Assembly: GCA_016795145.1 (NCBI GenBank)
Contig: JAEUII010000349.1
Location: forward strand, 1 to 47,779
Direction: 5' to 3'
DNA from: Planctomycetaceae bacterium
Lineage (GTDB): Bacteria; Planctomycetota; Planctomycetia; Planctomycetales; Planctomycetaceae
DNA: 47,779 nt
Position 1 is the first letter of the stretch. The number at the start of each line of letters is the position of its first letter. The translations under genes were made by a program, and so were the position numbers. Of this stretch, positions 8,301-16,497 are shown in pieces. Under the pieces are notes generated by a model. The model did no database searches, was not told the origin of the DNA, and worked only from the letters and a program-made list of their open reading frames with translations.

Positions 8301-10889
8301 ATGATTCGACACGATGCGGCAGTCGTAACGAGCCAGCGATGCACATCCCAACGCTCTCAGAAGCAACAGGATGCGCGTCCGTCCGCTGCCGCGCTGCGTC
8401 GAGCAACAGCGAAAGTTGTCGAATGGTTTAGTGCACGGGAATGGACAGTGTTCCCATTCCAGAAACAGTCATGGAACGCGTGGCTTGCCGGTGAAAGTGG
8501 TCTGGTCCACGCGACGACAGGAACCGGAAAGACTCTGGCCGCCTGGTTTGGCCCCGTCATTGAAGCTCTCGCGGAATCTGAACGCGATCCTGCGACCATC
8601 GGCAACGCGCCGTTGCGAGTCCTGTGGGTGACGCCTCTGCGAGCACTCGCGATCGACACGCTTCATTCGCTGCGTGAGCCTCTGAAAGCTCTGAACGTGG
8701 AATGGTCTGTTGAAAGTCGGACGGGCGACACGTCGCAGTCCCAGCGGCAGAAGCAACGAGTGCGACTTCCGACGGCACTCGTCACAACTCCGGAAAGTTT
8801 GACGCTGCTTCTGACGCGTCCGGATGCTCAGGAACAGTTTCGCCATCTGCGAGCAGTCGTGTGTGACGAATGGCATGAACTGCTTTCCACAAAGCGCGGC
8901 GTGCAGCTGGAGCTGGCTCTCGCCCGATTGCGTCGCTGGTGTCCCGATCTTCGAACCTGGGGCTTGTCAGCCACGCTGGGCAACATCGAAGAAGCCATGC
9001 ACGTGCTGCTGGGTTCAACGTTGCCAGAGAAGAGCGGACCGGAAACTACATCCGGCATTCGGCGCGGTCGGCTGATCGAAGGCAAGCAGCGGAAGGAAGT
9101 CATTGTCGATAGCCTCATTCCGCGGCGTATTGAACGGTTTCCGTGGGCCGGGCACATGGGGCTTCAGCAGATGCCCGAAGTGATTCGCGCGGTTGAAGGA
9201 GCACAGTCGACACTGATCTTCACCAACACTCGATCGCAGACGGAAGCCTGGTACCACGCCATGCTGGCGGCTCGTCCGGACTGGGCAGGCAGCATCGCGC
9301 TGCATCACGGATCGCTCGAGCAGGAAACACGCAGCTGGGTCGAAGATGGATTGCGGGCCGGTCGGTTGAAATGCGTCGTGTGCACCAGCAGCCTCGACCT
9401 CGGCGTCGACTTCAGTCCCGTGGATCGAGTCCTTCAGGTGGGTTCTCCCAAAGGCGTTGCTCGTTTGCTTCAGCGAGCCGGGCGAAGTGGGCATCGGCCC
9501 GGTGCCGTCAGCCGAGTCACCTGCGTACCGACTCACGCTCTGGAACTTGTCGAGATCGCTGCTGCTCGCGATGCGATCGAGGCACGGCAGCTGGAAGGGC
9601 GACAGCCGCATCGCAATCCAATTGACGTTCTCTGTCAGCATCTGGTCACCATCGCGATTGGTTCCGGCTTTGAGTCGCAGGACCTTCTGAGCGAAGTGCG
9701 TTCCACAGCCAGTTATTCAGACCTGCACGATGACGACTGGAACTGGGCTCTGCACTTTGTCGCAAATGGCGGCGACGCGCTGAAGGCCTATCCGGACTAT
9801 CACAAGCTGCGACAGGTCGGCGATCGGTTCCTTGTCGATGATGCTCGCATTGCCCGCCAGCATCGAATGTCGATCGGGACGATCACAAGCGATGCGTCCC
9901 TTGTCGTGCAGTATCTGAACGGGCCTCGAATCGGAACGATTGAAGAGAACTTCCTGGCGAAGATCAGCCCTGGTGAATGCTTCACTCTGGCGGGCAAGAC
10001 GCTCGAACTGGTTGTCGTGCGAGACATGAAGGTCTACGTCCGCAAAGCGCCGAGCTCTGAGAAGGCTCGAATCCCGCGATGGATGGGTGGCCGCATGCCG
10101 CTGTCGACGGAACTCGCTGCTTCTGTCCGACGACGACTGGAACAGGCCAGTCAGGGAAACTATCGGGGGCCCGAGATGCAGGCTATTAAGCCGCTCCTCG
10201 AACTTCAGGCTCAATGGTCACAGATCCCATTGCCGGACGAATTGCTGATCGAAGAGATTCGAACGCGCGAAGGATTTCATCTGCTGTTTTATCCGTTTGC
10301 AGGACGACTGGTTCATGAAGGACTCTCTGCACTCTTTGCCTGGCGACTGGCTCAGCGGGAACCACTCACGTTTACCATGTCCGTGAATGACTACGGCTTC
10401 GAACTTCTCTCCGCGGAACGCCCCGATCTTGATGCCACCATCAGTGATGGTCTGTTCGATGACGTGACACTCAGCGATGATCTGGAGCGCTGCCTGAATG
10501 CGGCCGAGATGGGCAAGCGGCAGTTTCGTGAGATTGCACGCGTCTCCGGGCTTGTGTTCCAGGGTTACCCCGGTCAGGCGAAGACAGCGAGACAGCTTCA
10601 GGCCAGCAGTGGTCTGCTGTATGACGTCTTTTCGAATTATGATCCTGGAAATCGTCTGCTGCTTCAGTCTCGGCGTGAGGTTCTTGAGCGGCAGCTGGAA
10701 CACAGTCGGCTCGTCGAGACACTCAAGAGCCTTCAGAAGCAGACTGTTCTGAGACGCACGCCCGAACGCCTGACACCACTCGCATTTCCACTCATCGTTG
10801 CGCGACTGCGAGAGAAACTGAGTTCTGAGAAGCTGACCGATCGCATTGCCCGCATGACACTGCAACTGGAAGCCGCCGCCGATCGCTGA
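8301..10889 (+). CDS. Lhr-type DEXH-box DNA helicase (ligase-associated type)
   Basis: 862-aa superfamily 2 helicase. It has Walker A ATTGTGKT near residue 72, a DEWH box (CDEWHEL) near residue 190, SATLGN as motif III, and QRAGRSGHRPG as motif VI. A long C-terminal region follows with the winged-helix and Lhr-core features (FHLLFYPFAGRLVHEGL). Length and order match the family often called ligase-associated DNA damage response DEXH helicase. These unwind DNA or DNA:RNA in repair and usually sit beside an ATP-dependent ligase and a phosphoesterase. Neither is in this window. I chose the ATG at 8301 because AGGA lies 7 nt upstream; a GTG at 8286 is the alternative. Confidence 0.9.
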   Translation: MIRHDAAVVTSQRCTSQRSQKQQDARPSAAALRRATAKVVEWFSAREWTVFPFQKQSWNAWLAGESGLVHATTGTGKTLAAWFGPVIEALAESERDPATIGNAPLRVLWVTPLRALAIDTLHSLREPLKALNVEWSVESRTGDTSQSQRQKQRVRLPTALVTTPESLTLLLTRPDAQEQFRHLRAVVCDEWHELLSTKRGVQLELALARLRRWCPDLRTWGLSATLGNIEEAMHVLLGSTLPEKSGPETTSGIRRGRLIEGKQRKEVIVDSLIPRRIERFPWAGHMGLQQMPEVIRAVEGAQSTLIFTNTRSQTEAWYHAMLAARPDWAGSIALHHGSLEQETRSWVEDGLRAGRLKCVVCTSSLDLGVDFSPVDRVLQVGSPKGVARLLQRAGRSGHRPGAVSRVTCVPTHALELVEIAAARDAIEARQLEGRQPHRNPIDVLCQHLVTIAIGSGFESQDLLSEVRSTASYSDLHDDDWNWALHFVANGGDALKAYPDYHKLRQVGDRFLVDDARIARQHRMSIGTITSDASLVVQYLNGPRIGTIEENFLAKISPGECFTLAGKTLELVVVRDMKVYVRKAPSSEKARIPRWMGGRMPLSTELAASVRRRLEQASQGNYRGPEMQAIKPLLELQAQWSQIPLPDELLIEEIRTREGFHLLFYPFAGRLVHEGLSALFAWRLAQREPLTFTMSVNDYGFELLSAERPDLDATISDGLFDDVTLSDDLERCLNAAEMGKRQFREIARVSGLVFQGYPGQAKTARQLQASSGLLYDVFSNYDPGNRLLLQSRREVLERQLEHSRLVETLKSLQKQTVLRRTPERLTPLAFPLIVARLREKLSSEKLTDRIARMTLQLEAAADR

Positions 10890-10930
10890 GAAGGCCGAAA
10901 AAGTCCGGCAATTCAAGCTGTTTATTCAAC

Positions 10931-10992
10931 CTCCCCACCCGTGCGAAGCAACGGGAGGGGTCGAGCGAGCGCCAGCAAGCTCGGGGGTGGGC
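10931..10992. repeat. 62-bp dispersed repeat, copy 1
   Basis: Starts CTCCCCACCCG and ends AGCTCGGGGGTGGGC. It has exactly the same length as the copy at 16113-16174. The outer 49 positions differ at only two sites, and a 13-bp centre is unrelated. The centre still allows pairing (CCCGT with ACGGG). Confidence 0.8.
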
Positions 10993-10996
10993 GATG

Positions 10997-11034
10997 TTAG
11001 TTTTCAGTATTCAGTGTTCAGTTTTCAGTGTTTT
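10997..11034. repeat. TTTTCAGTGTTCAG-type short repeat
   Basis: TTAGTTTTCAGTATTCAGTG and following bases repeat the unit TTCAGT several times. The same word begins each unit of the tandem block at 42.8-43.5 kb. The 329-bp gap 10890-11218 is filled by this, the 62-bp repeat and the MITE-like element, with no gene. Confidence 0.6.
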
Positions 11035-11066
11035 GGTTGGATAAAAAATGTATGACGAAAAATAAT

Positions 11067-11208
11067 CGTAGGATGGCCGCCCTCGGCCGTCTGCGTTCCA
11101 CTTCTTAATGCTCGATGAATTCGATTGCGTCATCCCAGGCTCAATTCCATCGACGGGTGCTTTCAAGAAACTTGCAAGAGAAAGACGGCCGAGGGCGGCC
11201 ATCCTACG
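11067..11208. mobile_element. 142-bp MITE-like element with perfect 26-bp inverted ends
   Basis: The ends 11067-11092 and 11183-11208 are exact reverse complements over 26 bp (CGTAGGATGGCCGCCCTCGG and on). The 90-bp interior has no coding capacity. A second, one-ended copy lies at 3697-3745. No clear target-site duplication is visible. The right end abuts a GGGAG ribosome binding site 6 nt before the next start codon, so expression of that gene must cross or start within the element. Confidence 0.7.
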
Positions 11209-11218
11209 GGAGTAATTT

Positions 11219-12955
11219 ATGCAATTCGGTTTGAGAGCTTTGACGTTTCTGGTTCTTATGCTTGTCTTCCCGCTCATCTCTCGGCAGAGTCTCGCGGATG
11301 ATGCCGGGTGGTACGGAATCCTGGATGTCGGCGTCAGAGAATTTCGGTTCTTCGTTCAGCCGAAGTCCGAGAACGATCAAGAGAAGTGGCAACTGGTGAG
11401 CCTGGATGAAGGTGACGCAAAGTTTGATCTCGATGACGTTCAGATAACCACTGAGACGCTGTCATTCCAAATCAGGAAAACAGCCGCGACGTTTGAAGGC
11501 CGGATCAGTGCCGACGGGCAGAAGGCAGACGGTCGCTGGAAGCAGCGTGGCACAGACTTCCCGTTGTCATTTCGCAAAGTCGAAAAACGTCCAGAGGATA
11601 AGCCTTCCGAGATCTGGGTCGGTGATCTTTCCGTCCTGTTTCAGAAGCTGAAGATCCAGTTTCGAGTGTACCGAAAGGCTGACGGTTCTGAAGACGTGCG
11701 CTTCGACAGTTTGTCCCAGCAGGCTGGTGGATTCAAAGCCGTGCGCACAGTGAAGGATGGAGCATGGACCGTGACCGTCGAAGCAGTGAAGGGAACGTTT
11801 GAAGGAAAAGCTTCTGCCGATGGAAAGTCGGTCGCTGGAAAATGGTCGCAGGGTGGACCGCAGCTTGATCTGATTCTGCAGCGATCTGAAACAACACCAG
11901 AGCCGGAAAAACCAAAGCGACCACAAACGCCGGTACCTCCGTTTCCATACACCGCGACAGAAGTAAAGTTTCCGAGTCTCGAAGAAGGTGTGGTGCTGGC
12001 GGGGACGTTGACCGTCCCGAAAACTCCAAAGCCTGCGTCCGGGTTTCCGGCAGCCATCCTGATTTCAGGTTCAGGTCCGCAGGATCGCGATGAGACTCTG
12101 CTGGACCACAAACCCTTCGCCGTCATCGCCGACGCGCTGACTCGTCGAGGAATCTGTGTGCTGCGATTTGATGACCGAGGCACAGCGGAATCAACCGGAG
12201 ACTTTGCAAAGGCAACCAGCGAGAACTTCGCATCGGACGTTGAAGGCGCCATTCGCTTCCTGAAGACTCAGAAGGGTGTGAATGCAAAACAGATCGGACT
12301 GATCGGTCATAGTGAAGGTGGCCTGATTGCCCCGATGGTCAGCGTCAGGAACTCTGATGTGGCCTGGATCGTCCTTCTGGCTGGCCCCGCTGTGAATGGA
12401 GCGGAGATTCTGAAATCGCAGGGACGCCTGATTGCTCAGGCAGAAGGCATCACGGATACATCGGTGCTCGATGCACAAACAAAATCCCAGGATGTGCTGA
12501 TCAGCCTTGTTCTTCAGAATCCCAAAGCCTCTGCAGAAGAGCTGTTGCCAAAGGCGATGGAACAACTGGCTGACATGGCACCAAAAGAAGAGTCAAAGCA
12601 AGCTGAGTTTAAGGCAGAACTCACAGGTGGACTCAAGGAACTCAGTTCTCCCTGGTTCCGGTTCTTCCTGGTTCATGACCCAGGCGCCGTGCTGGAGAAA
12701 GTCACATGTCCGGTCCTCGCGCTGAATGGCGAGAAGGATACTCAGGTAGACCCGAAGCTGAATCTTCCGCGCCTCCGCGATGCTCTGAAGAAAGCCGGGA
12801 ACGACAGCTCCGCGGTTGAAGAGATTCCCGGGGTCAATCACCTGTTTCAGACCTGTCGCACCGGCGGCGTGAGCGAATACAACACGATTGAAGAGACCGT
12901 CGCCCCAGCCGTGCTGACGAAAGTTGCCGACTGGATCTTTCAGAAATCACATTAA
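11219..12955 (+). CDS. Secreted alpha/beta hydrolase with duplicated N-terminal module
   Basis: 578-aa exported hydrolase. A signal peptide spans about residues 1-27 (LRALTFLVLMLVFPLIS). Two similar modules follow (about 32-121 and 133-222), each ending in TFEG, SADG, then a G-x-W-x-Q or G-x-W-K-Q stretch. Residues 255-578 form an alpha/beta hydrolase of the dienelactone hydrolase/prolyl oligopeptidase type. The nucleophile Ser365 is in GHSEGG, with later candidates Asp in NGEKDTQVDP and His in PGVNHLF. The pattern SGSGPQDRDE and LRFDDRGTAESTG is typical of these planctomycete and Bacteroidetes hydrolases. Substrate unknown, probably an ester or peptide outside the cytoplasm. The GGGAG at 11208-11212 supports this start. 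Confidence 0.88.
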   Translation: MQFGLRALTFLVLMLVFPLISRQSLADDAGWYGILDVGVREFRFFVQPKSENDQEKWQLVSLDEGDAKFDLDDVQITTETLSFQIRKTAATFEGRISADGQKADGRWKQRGTDFPLSFRKVEKRPEDKPSEIWVGDLSVLFQKLKIQFRVYRKADGSEDVRFDSLSQQAGGFKAVRTVKDGAWTVTVEAVKGTFEGKASADGKSVAGKWSQGGPQLDLILQRSETTPEPEKPKRPQTPVPPFPYTATEVKFPSLEEGVVLAGTLTVPKTPKPASGFPAAILISGSGPQDRDETLLDHKPFAVIADALTRRGICVLRFDDRGTAESTGDFAKATSENFASDVEGAIRFLKTQKGVNAKQIGLIGHSEGGLIAPMVSVRNSDVAWIVLLAGPAVNGAEILKSQGRLIAQAEGITDTSVLDAQTKSQDVLISLVLQNPKASAEELLPKAMEQLADMAPKEESKQAEFKAELTGGLKELSSPWFRFFLVHDPGAVLEKVTCPVLALNGEKDTQVDPKLNLPRLRDALKKAGNDSSAVEEIPGVNHLFQTCRTGGVSEYNTIEETVAPAVLTKVADWIFQKSH

Positions 12956-12988
12956 GTCACCTTTCACTGCCAATACCACAGGCGAACC

Positions 12989-13408
12989 ATGTCGACGCAA
13001 AATCCATACGAAGTCCCGGAAGTCCGCAGCACTGTCAGCGCATCGGAAGATCGTGAACGTCTGCGACGAATTGCGACTGGGCAGCGGAATACAAACCTGG
13101 CGGCGTTGTCCTACCTCTGTCTGCTCCCCGCCAACCTCTTGCTTCGGGGCGCCGCTGACAGCATTCCTGGATCCGCAGTGATCTTTGCCTTGCTGGTCCT
13201 CGGCGTCCTCATCTACGGCGCGATATCGGTCTACGGTCTTGCGTCCGAGTTTCGAGGCAAAGTCGTCGCTGTGGTCTACGTCCTGGGACTGTTGGTGCCC
13301 TTTCTCGGACTGCTGTTGCTGTTTTCTCTCAGTGGAAAGGCAACGAAGATCCTGCGAGAAAACGGAATCAGTGTTGGATTCCTGGGAGCAGATCCGACAA
13401 CGGTATGA
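12989..13408 (+). CDS. Small membrane protein with NPYEVP N-terminal motif
   Basis: 139-aa protein with an N-terminal polar segment (STQNPYEVPEV). Three hydrophobic segments follow: about 45-70 is weakly hydrophobic, and 70-90 (VIFALLVLGVLIYGAISVYG) and 95-118 (VVYVLGLLVPFLGLLLLFSL) are strong. Short proteins beginning with an NPY-x-x-P motif are common in planctomycete genomes and have no assigned function. It follows the hydrolase by 33 bp on the same strand and may be cotranscribed. I do not recognise a family beyond this. Confidence 0.7.
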   Translation: MSTQNPYEVPEVRSTVSASEDRERLRRIATGQRNTNLAALSYLCLLPANLLLRGAADSIPGSAVIFALLVLGVLIYGAISVYGLASEFRGKVVAVVYVLGLLVPFLGLLLLFSLSGKATKILRENGISVGFLGADPTTV

Positions 13409-13473
13409 TGGATCGAGCTACTCACATCGCCACTGAGCCCGCTCCCACACCGCGTTTCGCAACGCCTGGTCCA

Positions 13474-13740
13474 TCAGGTTTGCATTCGCATTAAGGCCAG
13501 TCGAGCCTGAGCTTTGAAGATTCCTAGCAGGTCAATTCCTTCCACGTATTGCTCGTACTCAACTCTTTCTTCGGCTGTCAGTTCCCCTTCATTGGCCTTC
13601 TCAGCAAGAACGCTTAATCGTTGCTGCAGATCTTCGTGCAACCGCAAGTTGACTACGCGTTCAGCGACGTCGCGTGTCAGGCAATCTGAAAGCGGTTGCA
13701 GAATTCGGTTCAGGGGAGTTGTTGGCGCTGTTGGACTCAT
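13474..13740 (-). CDS. Small hypothetical protein, helix-rich, HNH-neighbour type
   Basis: 88-aa protein rich in charged helices, with NLRLHEDLQQRLSVLAEKAN and TAEERVEYEQYVEGID. Similar short proteins with an EKANEG-x-L-T-x-EER motif often sit directly before an HNH endonuclease gene in planctomycetes and cyanobacteria, where an antitoxin-like or accessory role has been suspected. Here nothing resembling an HNH gene follows; the next gene in that direction is the converging membrane protein. The assignment as a real gene rests on this recognisable motif and good length. The function is unknown. Confidence 0.65.
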   Translation of the reverse strand: MSPTAPTTPLNRILQPLSDCLTRDVAERVVNLRLHEDLQQRLSVLAEKANEGELTAEERVEYEQYVEGIDLLGIFKAQARLALMRMQT

Positions 13741-13914
13741 TGCTGAAGTGTACCCCTAACAACAGCTCAGAAAAGAGCACATTTCCTCAGATTCTGAGAC
13801 AATCACTGCCTGCCGGCATCGCAACGTCTGAGCCGATCGTCCGTTTGTTCAGCCGCTTGCCGAAAAAGAGACCGGAGCGTCGTTCTCCTGCATGCCGTGC
13901 CTGAATGAGCGGCT

Positions 13915-14775
13915 TCATTCCGGCACAGAGATGCTGGCTTTGATGTGCTTCAGATGCGCGACGATCGTGAATGTCATGATGACGAGCAGTGACCAGGACG
14001 TCCATTTGCCCACATGAACAACAGCCCACGCGCCGATCTGATTGGGATACTGCCAGACTCGGAAGAACGTGCTCAGGTTTTCGGCGAGCCAGACGAAGAA
14101 TCCGATGAGGATAAACGAAAGCAGCAGCGGCATTCGGCGATCGCGGTCGAGCGGACGATACAGAACGGTCGTACGTGCGTACAAACCCAGAACGAAGGCG
14201 ACCAGGTACCAGCGGAAGTCCGCAATGAAGTGGTGTGTGAAAAAATTGGCGTAGATCGCCAGTGCCGCCAGCGTCGCCATCCAGTACGGTGGATGATGGC
14301 GGACTCGCAGCTCCAGCAGTCGCCAGGACTGGATCATGTAACTTCCAACGCCGGCGTACATGAATCCCGAAAACAGCGGTACGCCCATGACGCGAAACAG
14401 CCCGGGATCCGGATAACTCCATGATCGAATCTGATCGGATGTCTTGAAGATCTCCAGACACAGGCCGACCAGATGAAACAGCGTGATGGCTTTGACTTCG
14501 TCTTTGGACTCAAGTCCTGCCCACAACATCCATCCCTGAATGATCAGAGCAATCAGGAGAAGAAGGTCGTAACGAGGAATGCCGATAAGCCCGTCACGCG
14601 GCACTGTGAACACGGCCGAAAAGAACAGCACAACAAACAGACAGGCGCGTGCTTCTTTCAGTCCAAACCACAGAAACTCCAGGCAGAATCGACGAATCCC
14701 CGTGGCTTCCTGCCGAGGTCTCCATTCCATCAGCCATGTGTCGAACGCGTTGAGTTTCGTCGGATGTGTGATCAC
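13915..14775 (-). CDS. DUF817 family integral membrane protein
   Basis: 286-aa polytopic membrane protein with about eight hydrophobic helices. It contains motifs typical of DUF817, such as FLWFGLKEARACLF near the start, DLLLLIALIIQGWML, MGVPLFSGFMYAGVGSY, FFVWLAENLSTFF and GKWTSWSLLVIM. No biochemical function is established for the family. I chose the GTG at 14775, which overlaps the stop codon of the upstream C45-type gene (GTGA). This removes a non-homologous extension that would reach 14859. The overlap implies coupled translation with the acyltransferase-like hydrolase. Confidence 0.85.
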   Translation of the reverse strand: MITHPTKLNAFDTWLMEWRPRQEATGIRRFCLEFLWFGLKEARACLFVVLFFSAVFTVPRDGLIGIPRYDLLLLIALIIQGWMLWAGLESKDEVKAITLFHLVGLCLEIFKTSDQIRSWSYPDPGLFRVMGVPLFSGFMYAGVGSYMIQSWRLLELRVRHHPPYWMATLAALAIYANFFTHHFIADFRWYLVAFVLGLYARTTVLYRPLDRDRRMPLLLSFILIGFFVWLAENLSTFFRVWQYPNQIGAWAVVHVGKWTSWSLLVIMTFTIVAHLKHIKASISVPE

Positions 14776-15974
14776 TGTTTCGTATCGATGGTTTTCAGGT
14801 CCAGAAAGAGCGACGGCCGCAGATACGCTTCCTGCTGGCCTTTGGCGTACGTGACCCACATGCGAAGATCGGTGGCGTCATAGACAACGTTGACAACATT
14901 TCCGCCCTTGATCGGAATACTGTTGGCAAGTCGCACCAGCTTTTCGCCGTTGAGCTTCCCGAAGTCCTGCTTCAGTGTCGGAAACGCACCTCGGCCTTCG
15001 TCGTTGTAGACGACACAGCTCAGTACGTTCGGAGCAAACTCGTCCGTTGGATCATTATCCTTCCAGATCTTCACTTGCTCACCTTCCGGTTCCGGCGAGT
15101 GCGCGCGAATCTTGACAGCTCGCTTATCCGTCTGACCATCGCCGAACACAAAGTGGTACCGCTTCGTCAGTGGCTGCTGTTCAAAGATCGAAAGAGTTTC
15201 CGTCAGTGAGTCGGCGTCATACAGCATCGTTCGGAAGAAGACCGTGAAGTGCGGAGCATGGACGAAATAAGGAGCTTCACGACGCGAAGCGTCTCCCATT
15301 TCTGCCAGCGTGATTCCCTTGAAGTTCATTCCCGTGTGAGCACCCACGAAGCCTGCAAATGTGGGCACGACATGAGCAACACCTATTTCAGGAACGTAAA
15401 CGACGATCGCCGCGACTTCATGAGCTCCAATTTCCATGCTCCAGTCCAGGTTGCGAGTCTGGTACAGATGACCGTCTTCTGTCGCATCGCCCCAGGCAGC
15501 GATACTGCTGCAGGAATAGGGCTTGAGCAAAGGAACAGCGTGCAGAGCCTGTAGAGTCTTTAGCGGTAACCCGCAGCCATCCGCCAGTCCGGCAATCTCC
15601 TGCTCAACGCGATCATCTGCATAGGCCGCGGAGCGTGACCAGACTTCCAGCAGAGTTTCTTCGGTCACCTGAAGCTGCGCACAGATTCCCGTCATCGCCG
15701 GAGGAACGAACGCCTGAATCTCCTGCTTCAATGCTTCTCCCAGCTGCCGCCCCATCTCATAAGGAGTTCCTCGCACAACGACCAGCGGGATCTGAGCATC
15801 TCCCTGAGTCAGCATCGTGCGAGTTGCCCTGGTCGACACATTCGGTGTTCGAAAGACGACCTGCGCAGGCCCTGATTCACCGGTGGTGATCGATTTCGCT
15901 TTCTCGTCGGCGAAGGCAGACGTGGAAGCAATGACCAAACTGGCCAGACAAAGACAACAAACGATCGCTCGCAT
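14772..15974 (-). CDS. Secreted C45-family peptidase / acyltransferase-like Ntn hydrolase
   Basis: 400-aa exported protein. A signal peptide spans residues 1-22 (MRAIVCCLCLASLVIASTS). The middle carries the N-terminal-nucleophile hydrolase pattern of the penicillin acyltransferase (AAT)/C45 family. Candidate nucleophile Cys155 is in YSCSSIAAWG, followed by the conserved DGHLYQTRNLDW. In the family an autocatalytic cut before this Cys frees the active enzyme, which cleaves or transfers amide-linked acyl groups. The start at ATG 15974 has GAGG 5 nt upstream; a GTG at 15989 is possible. The stop overlaps the DUF817 gene start. The substrate is not readable. Confidence 0.85.
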   Translation of the reverse strand: MRAIVCCLCLASLVIASTSAFADEKAKSITTGESGPAQVVFRTPNVSTRATRTMLTQGDAQIPLVVVRGTPYEMGRQLGEALKQEIQAFVPPAMTGICAQLQVTEETLLEVWSRSAAYADDRVEQEIAGLADGCGLPLKTLQALHAVPLLKPYSCSSIAAWGDATEDGHLYQTRNLDWSMEIGAHEVAAIVVYVPEIGVAHVVPTFAGFVGAHTGMNFKGITLAEMGDASRREAPYFVHAPHFTVFFRTMLYDADSLTETLSIFEQQPLTKRYHFVFGDGQTDKRAVKIRAHSPEPEGEQVKIWKDNDPTDEFAPNVLSCVVYNDEGRGAFPTLKQDFGKLNGEKLVRLANSIPIKGGNVVNVVYDATDLRMWVTYAKGQQEAYLRPSLFLDLKTIDTKQ

Positions 15975-16112
15975 CGAAACCTCGTTCACTCTGGCAAAAA
16001 TACCAGGAACTCTTGTGGGTGCTCATTCAGGACGATGAGCCGAGCAGGCAGTGTTCCTCGAAAGTTGCGATGTGTCAATCAGCGCCTGGCCGTGGGCGCT
16101 GTACATCAGACA

Positions 16113-16174
16113 CTCCCCACCCGAACTGCAGTTCGAGAGGGGTCGAGCGAGCGCCAGCCAGCTCGGGGGCGGGC
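16113..16174. repeat. 62-bp dispersed repeat, copy 2
   Basis: Same length and same outer sequence as 10931-10992, with two differences outside the 13-bp centre. The centre is the perfect palindrome CGAACTGCAGTTCG instead of the copy-1 sequence, so base pairing is kept while sequence changes. Confidence 0.8.
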
Positions 16175-16345
16175 TGCGATTCGGATGTCATTTTGCGTTA
16201 CTAATGGCGTGCGGTCATCGCGACCGTTCGCGAACCCCTGTCTCGCCTGCACATCATGTCGCGCGTTCTCGCGATGAAAGGCCGCATTGCGACCCTGACC
16301 CACGCTCGCCTGCACATCTGTGGTCACCTCTTTCGCGCGCTGGTT

Positions 16346-16385
16346 GCGGCGGGGCCGCAAAGTGCCGCTCGGCAAGCGGCACCTA
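16346..16385. repeat. GCGGCGGGGCCGC...CACCTAC repeat end
   Basis: This 40-bp stretch matches 41893-41933 (GCGGCGGGGCCGC, then a GTGCYGCT...AGCRGCACCTAC hairpin). It looks like one end of the element described at 41.7 kb. The opposite end was not found nearby. Confidence 0.6.
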
Positions 16386-16497
16386 CCGAAATCCGCGAGA
16401 GCACACCCAGGCATGGCGTCACTGGCGACATTCATACCGGAGTGGCAAAATGCCGACCGGCAATGCGAATCTCCCCTTATCATCGGCCGTGAGTCTT

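Larger units (their letters stand above)
15975..16497. other. Repeat-filled intergenic region
   Basis: 523 bp between divergent genes. It contains the second 62-bp repeat (16113-16174), a GC-rich stretch with the phrase CTCGCCTGCACATC twice (about 16243 and 16307), and a GTGCCGCT...CACCTAC repeat end (16346-16385). The frame of the downstream beta-lactamase-like gene is open across this region back to 16051, but the translated sequence has no family resemblance. Confidence 0.6.

Noticed and set aside
13787..14461. Frame of 224 codons opposite and overlapping the DUF817 gene
   Set aside because: It lies in another frame of a clearly membrane-protein-coding region and is rich in Arg/Ser/Pro as shadows usually are.
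16051..16497. N-terminal extension of the beta-lactamase-like gene by 149 codons
   Set aside because: It runs through two dispersed repeats, has no family resemblance, and would bury the signal peptide.
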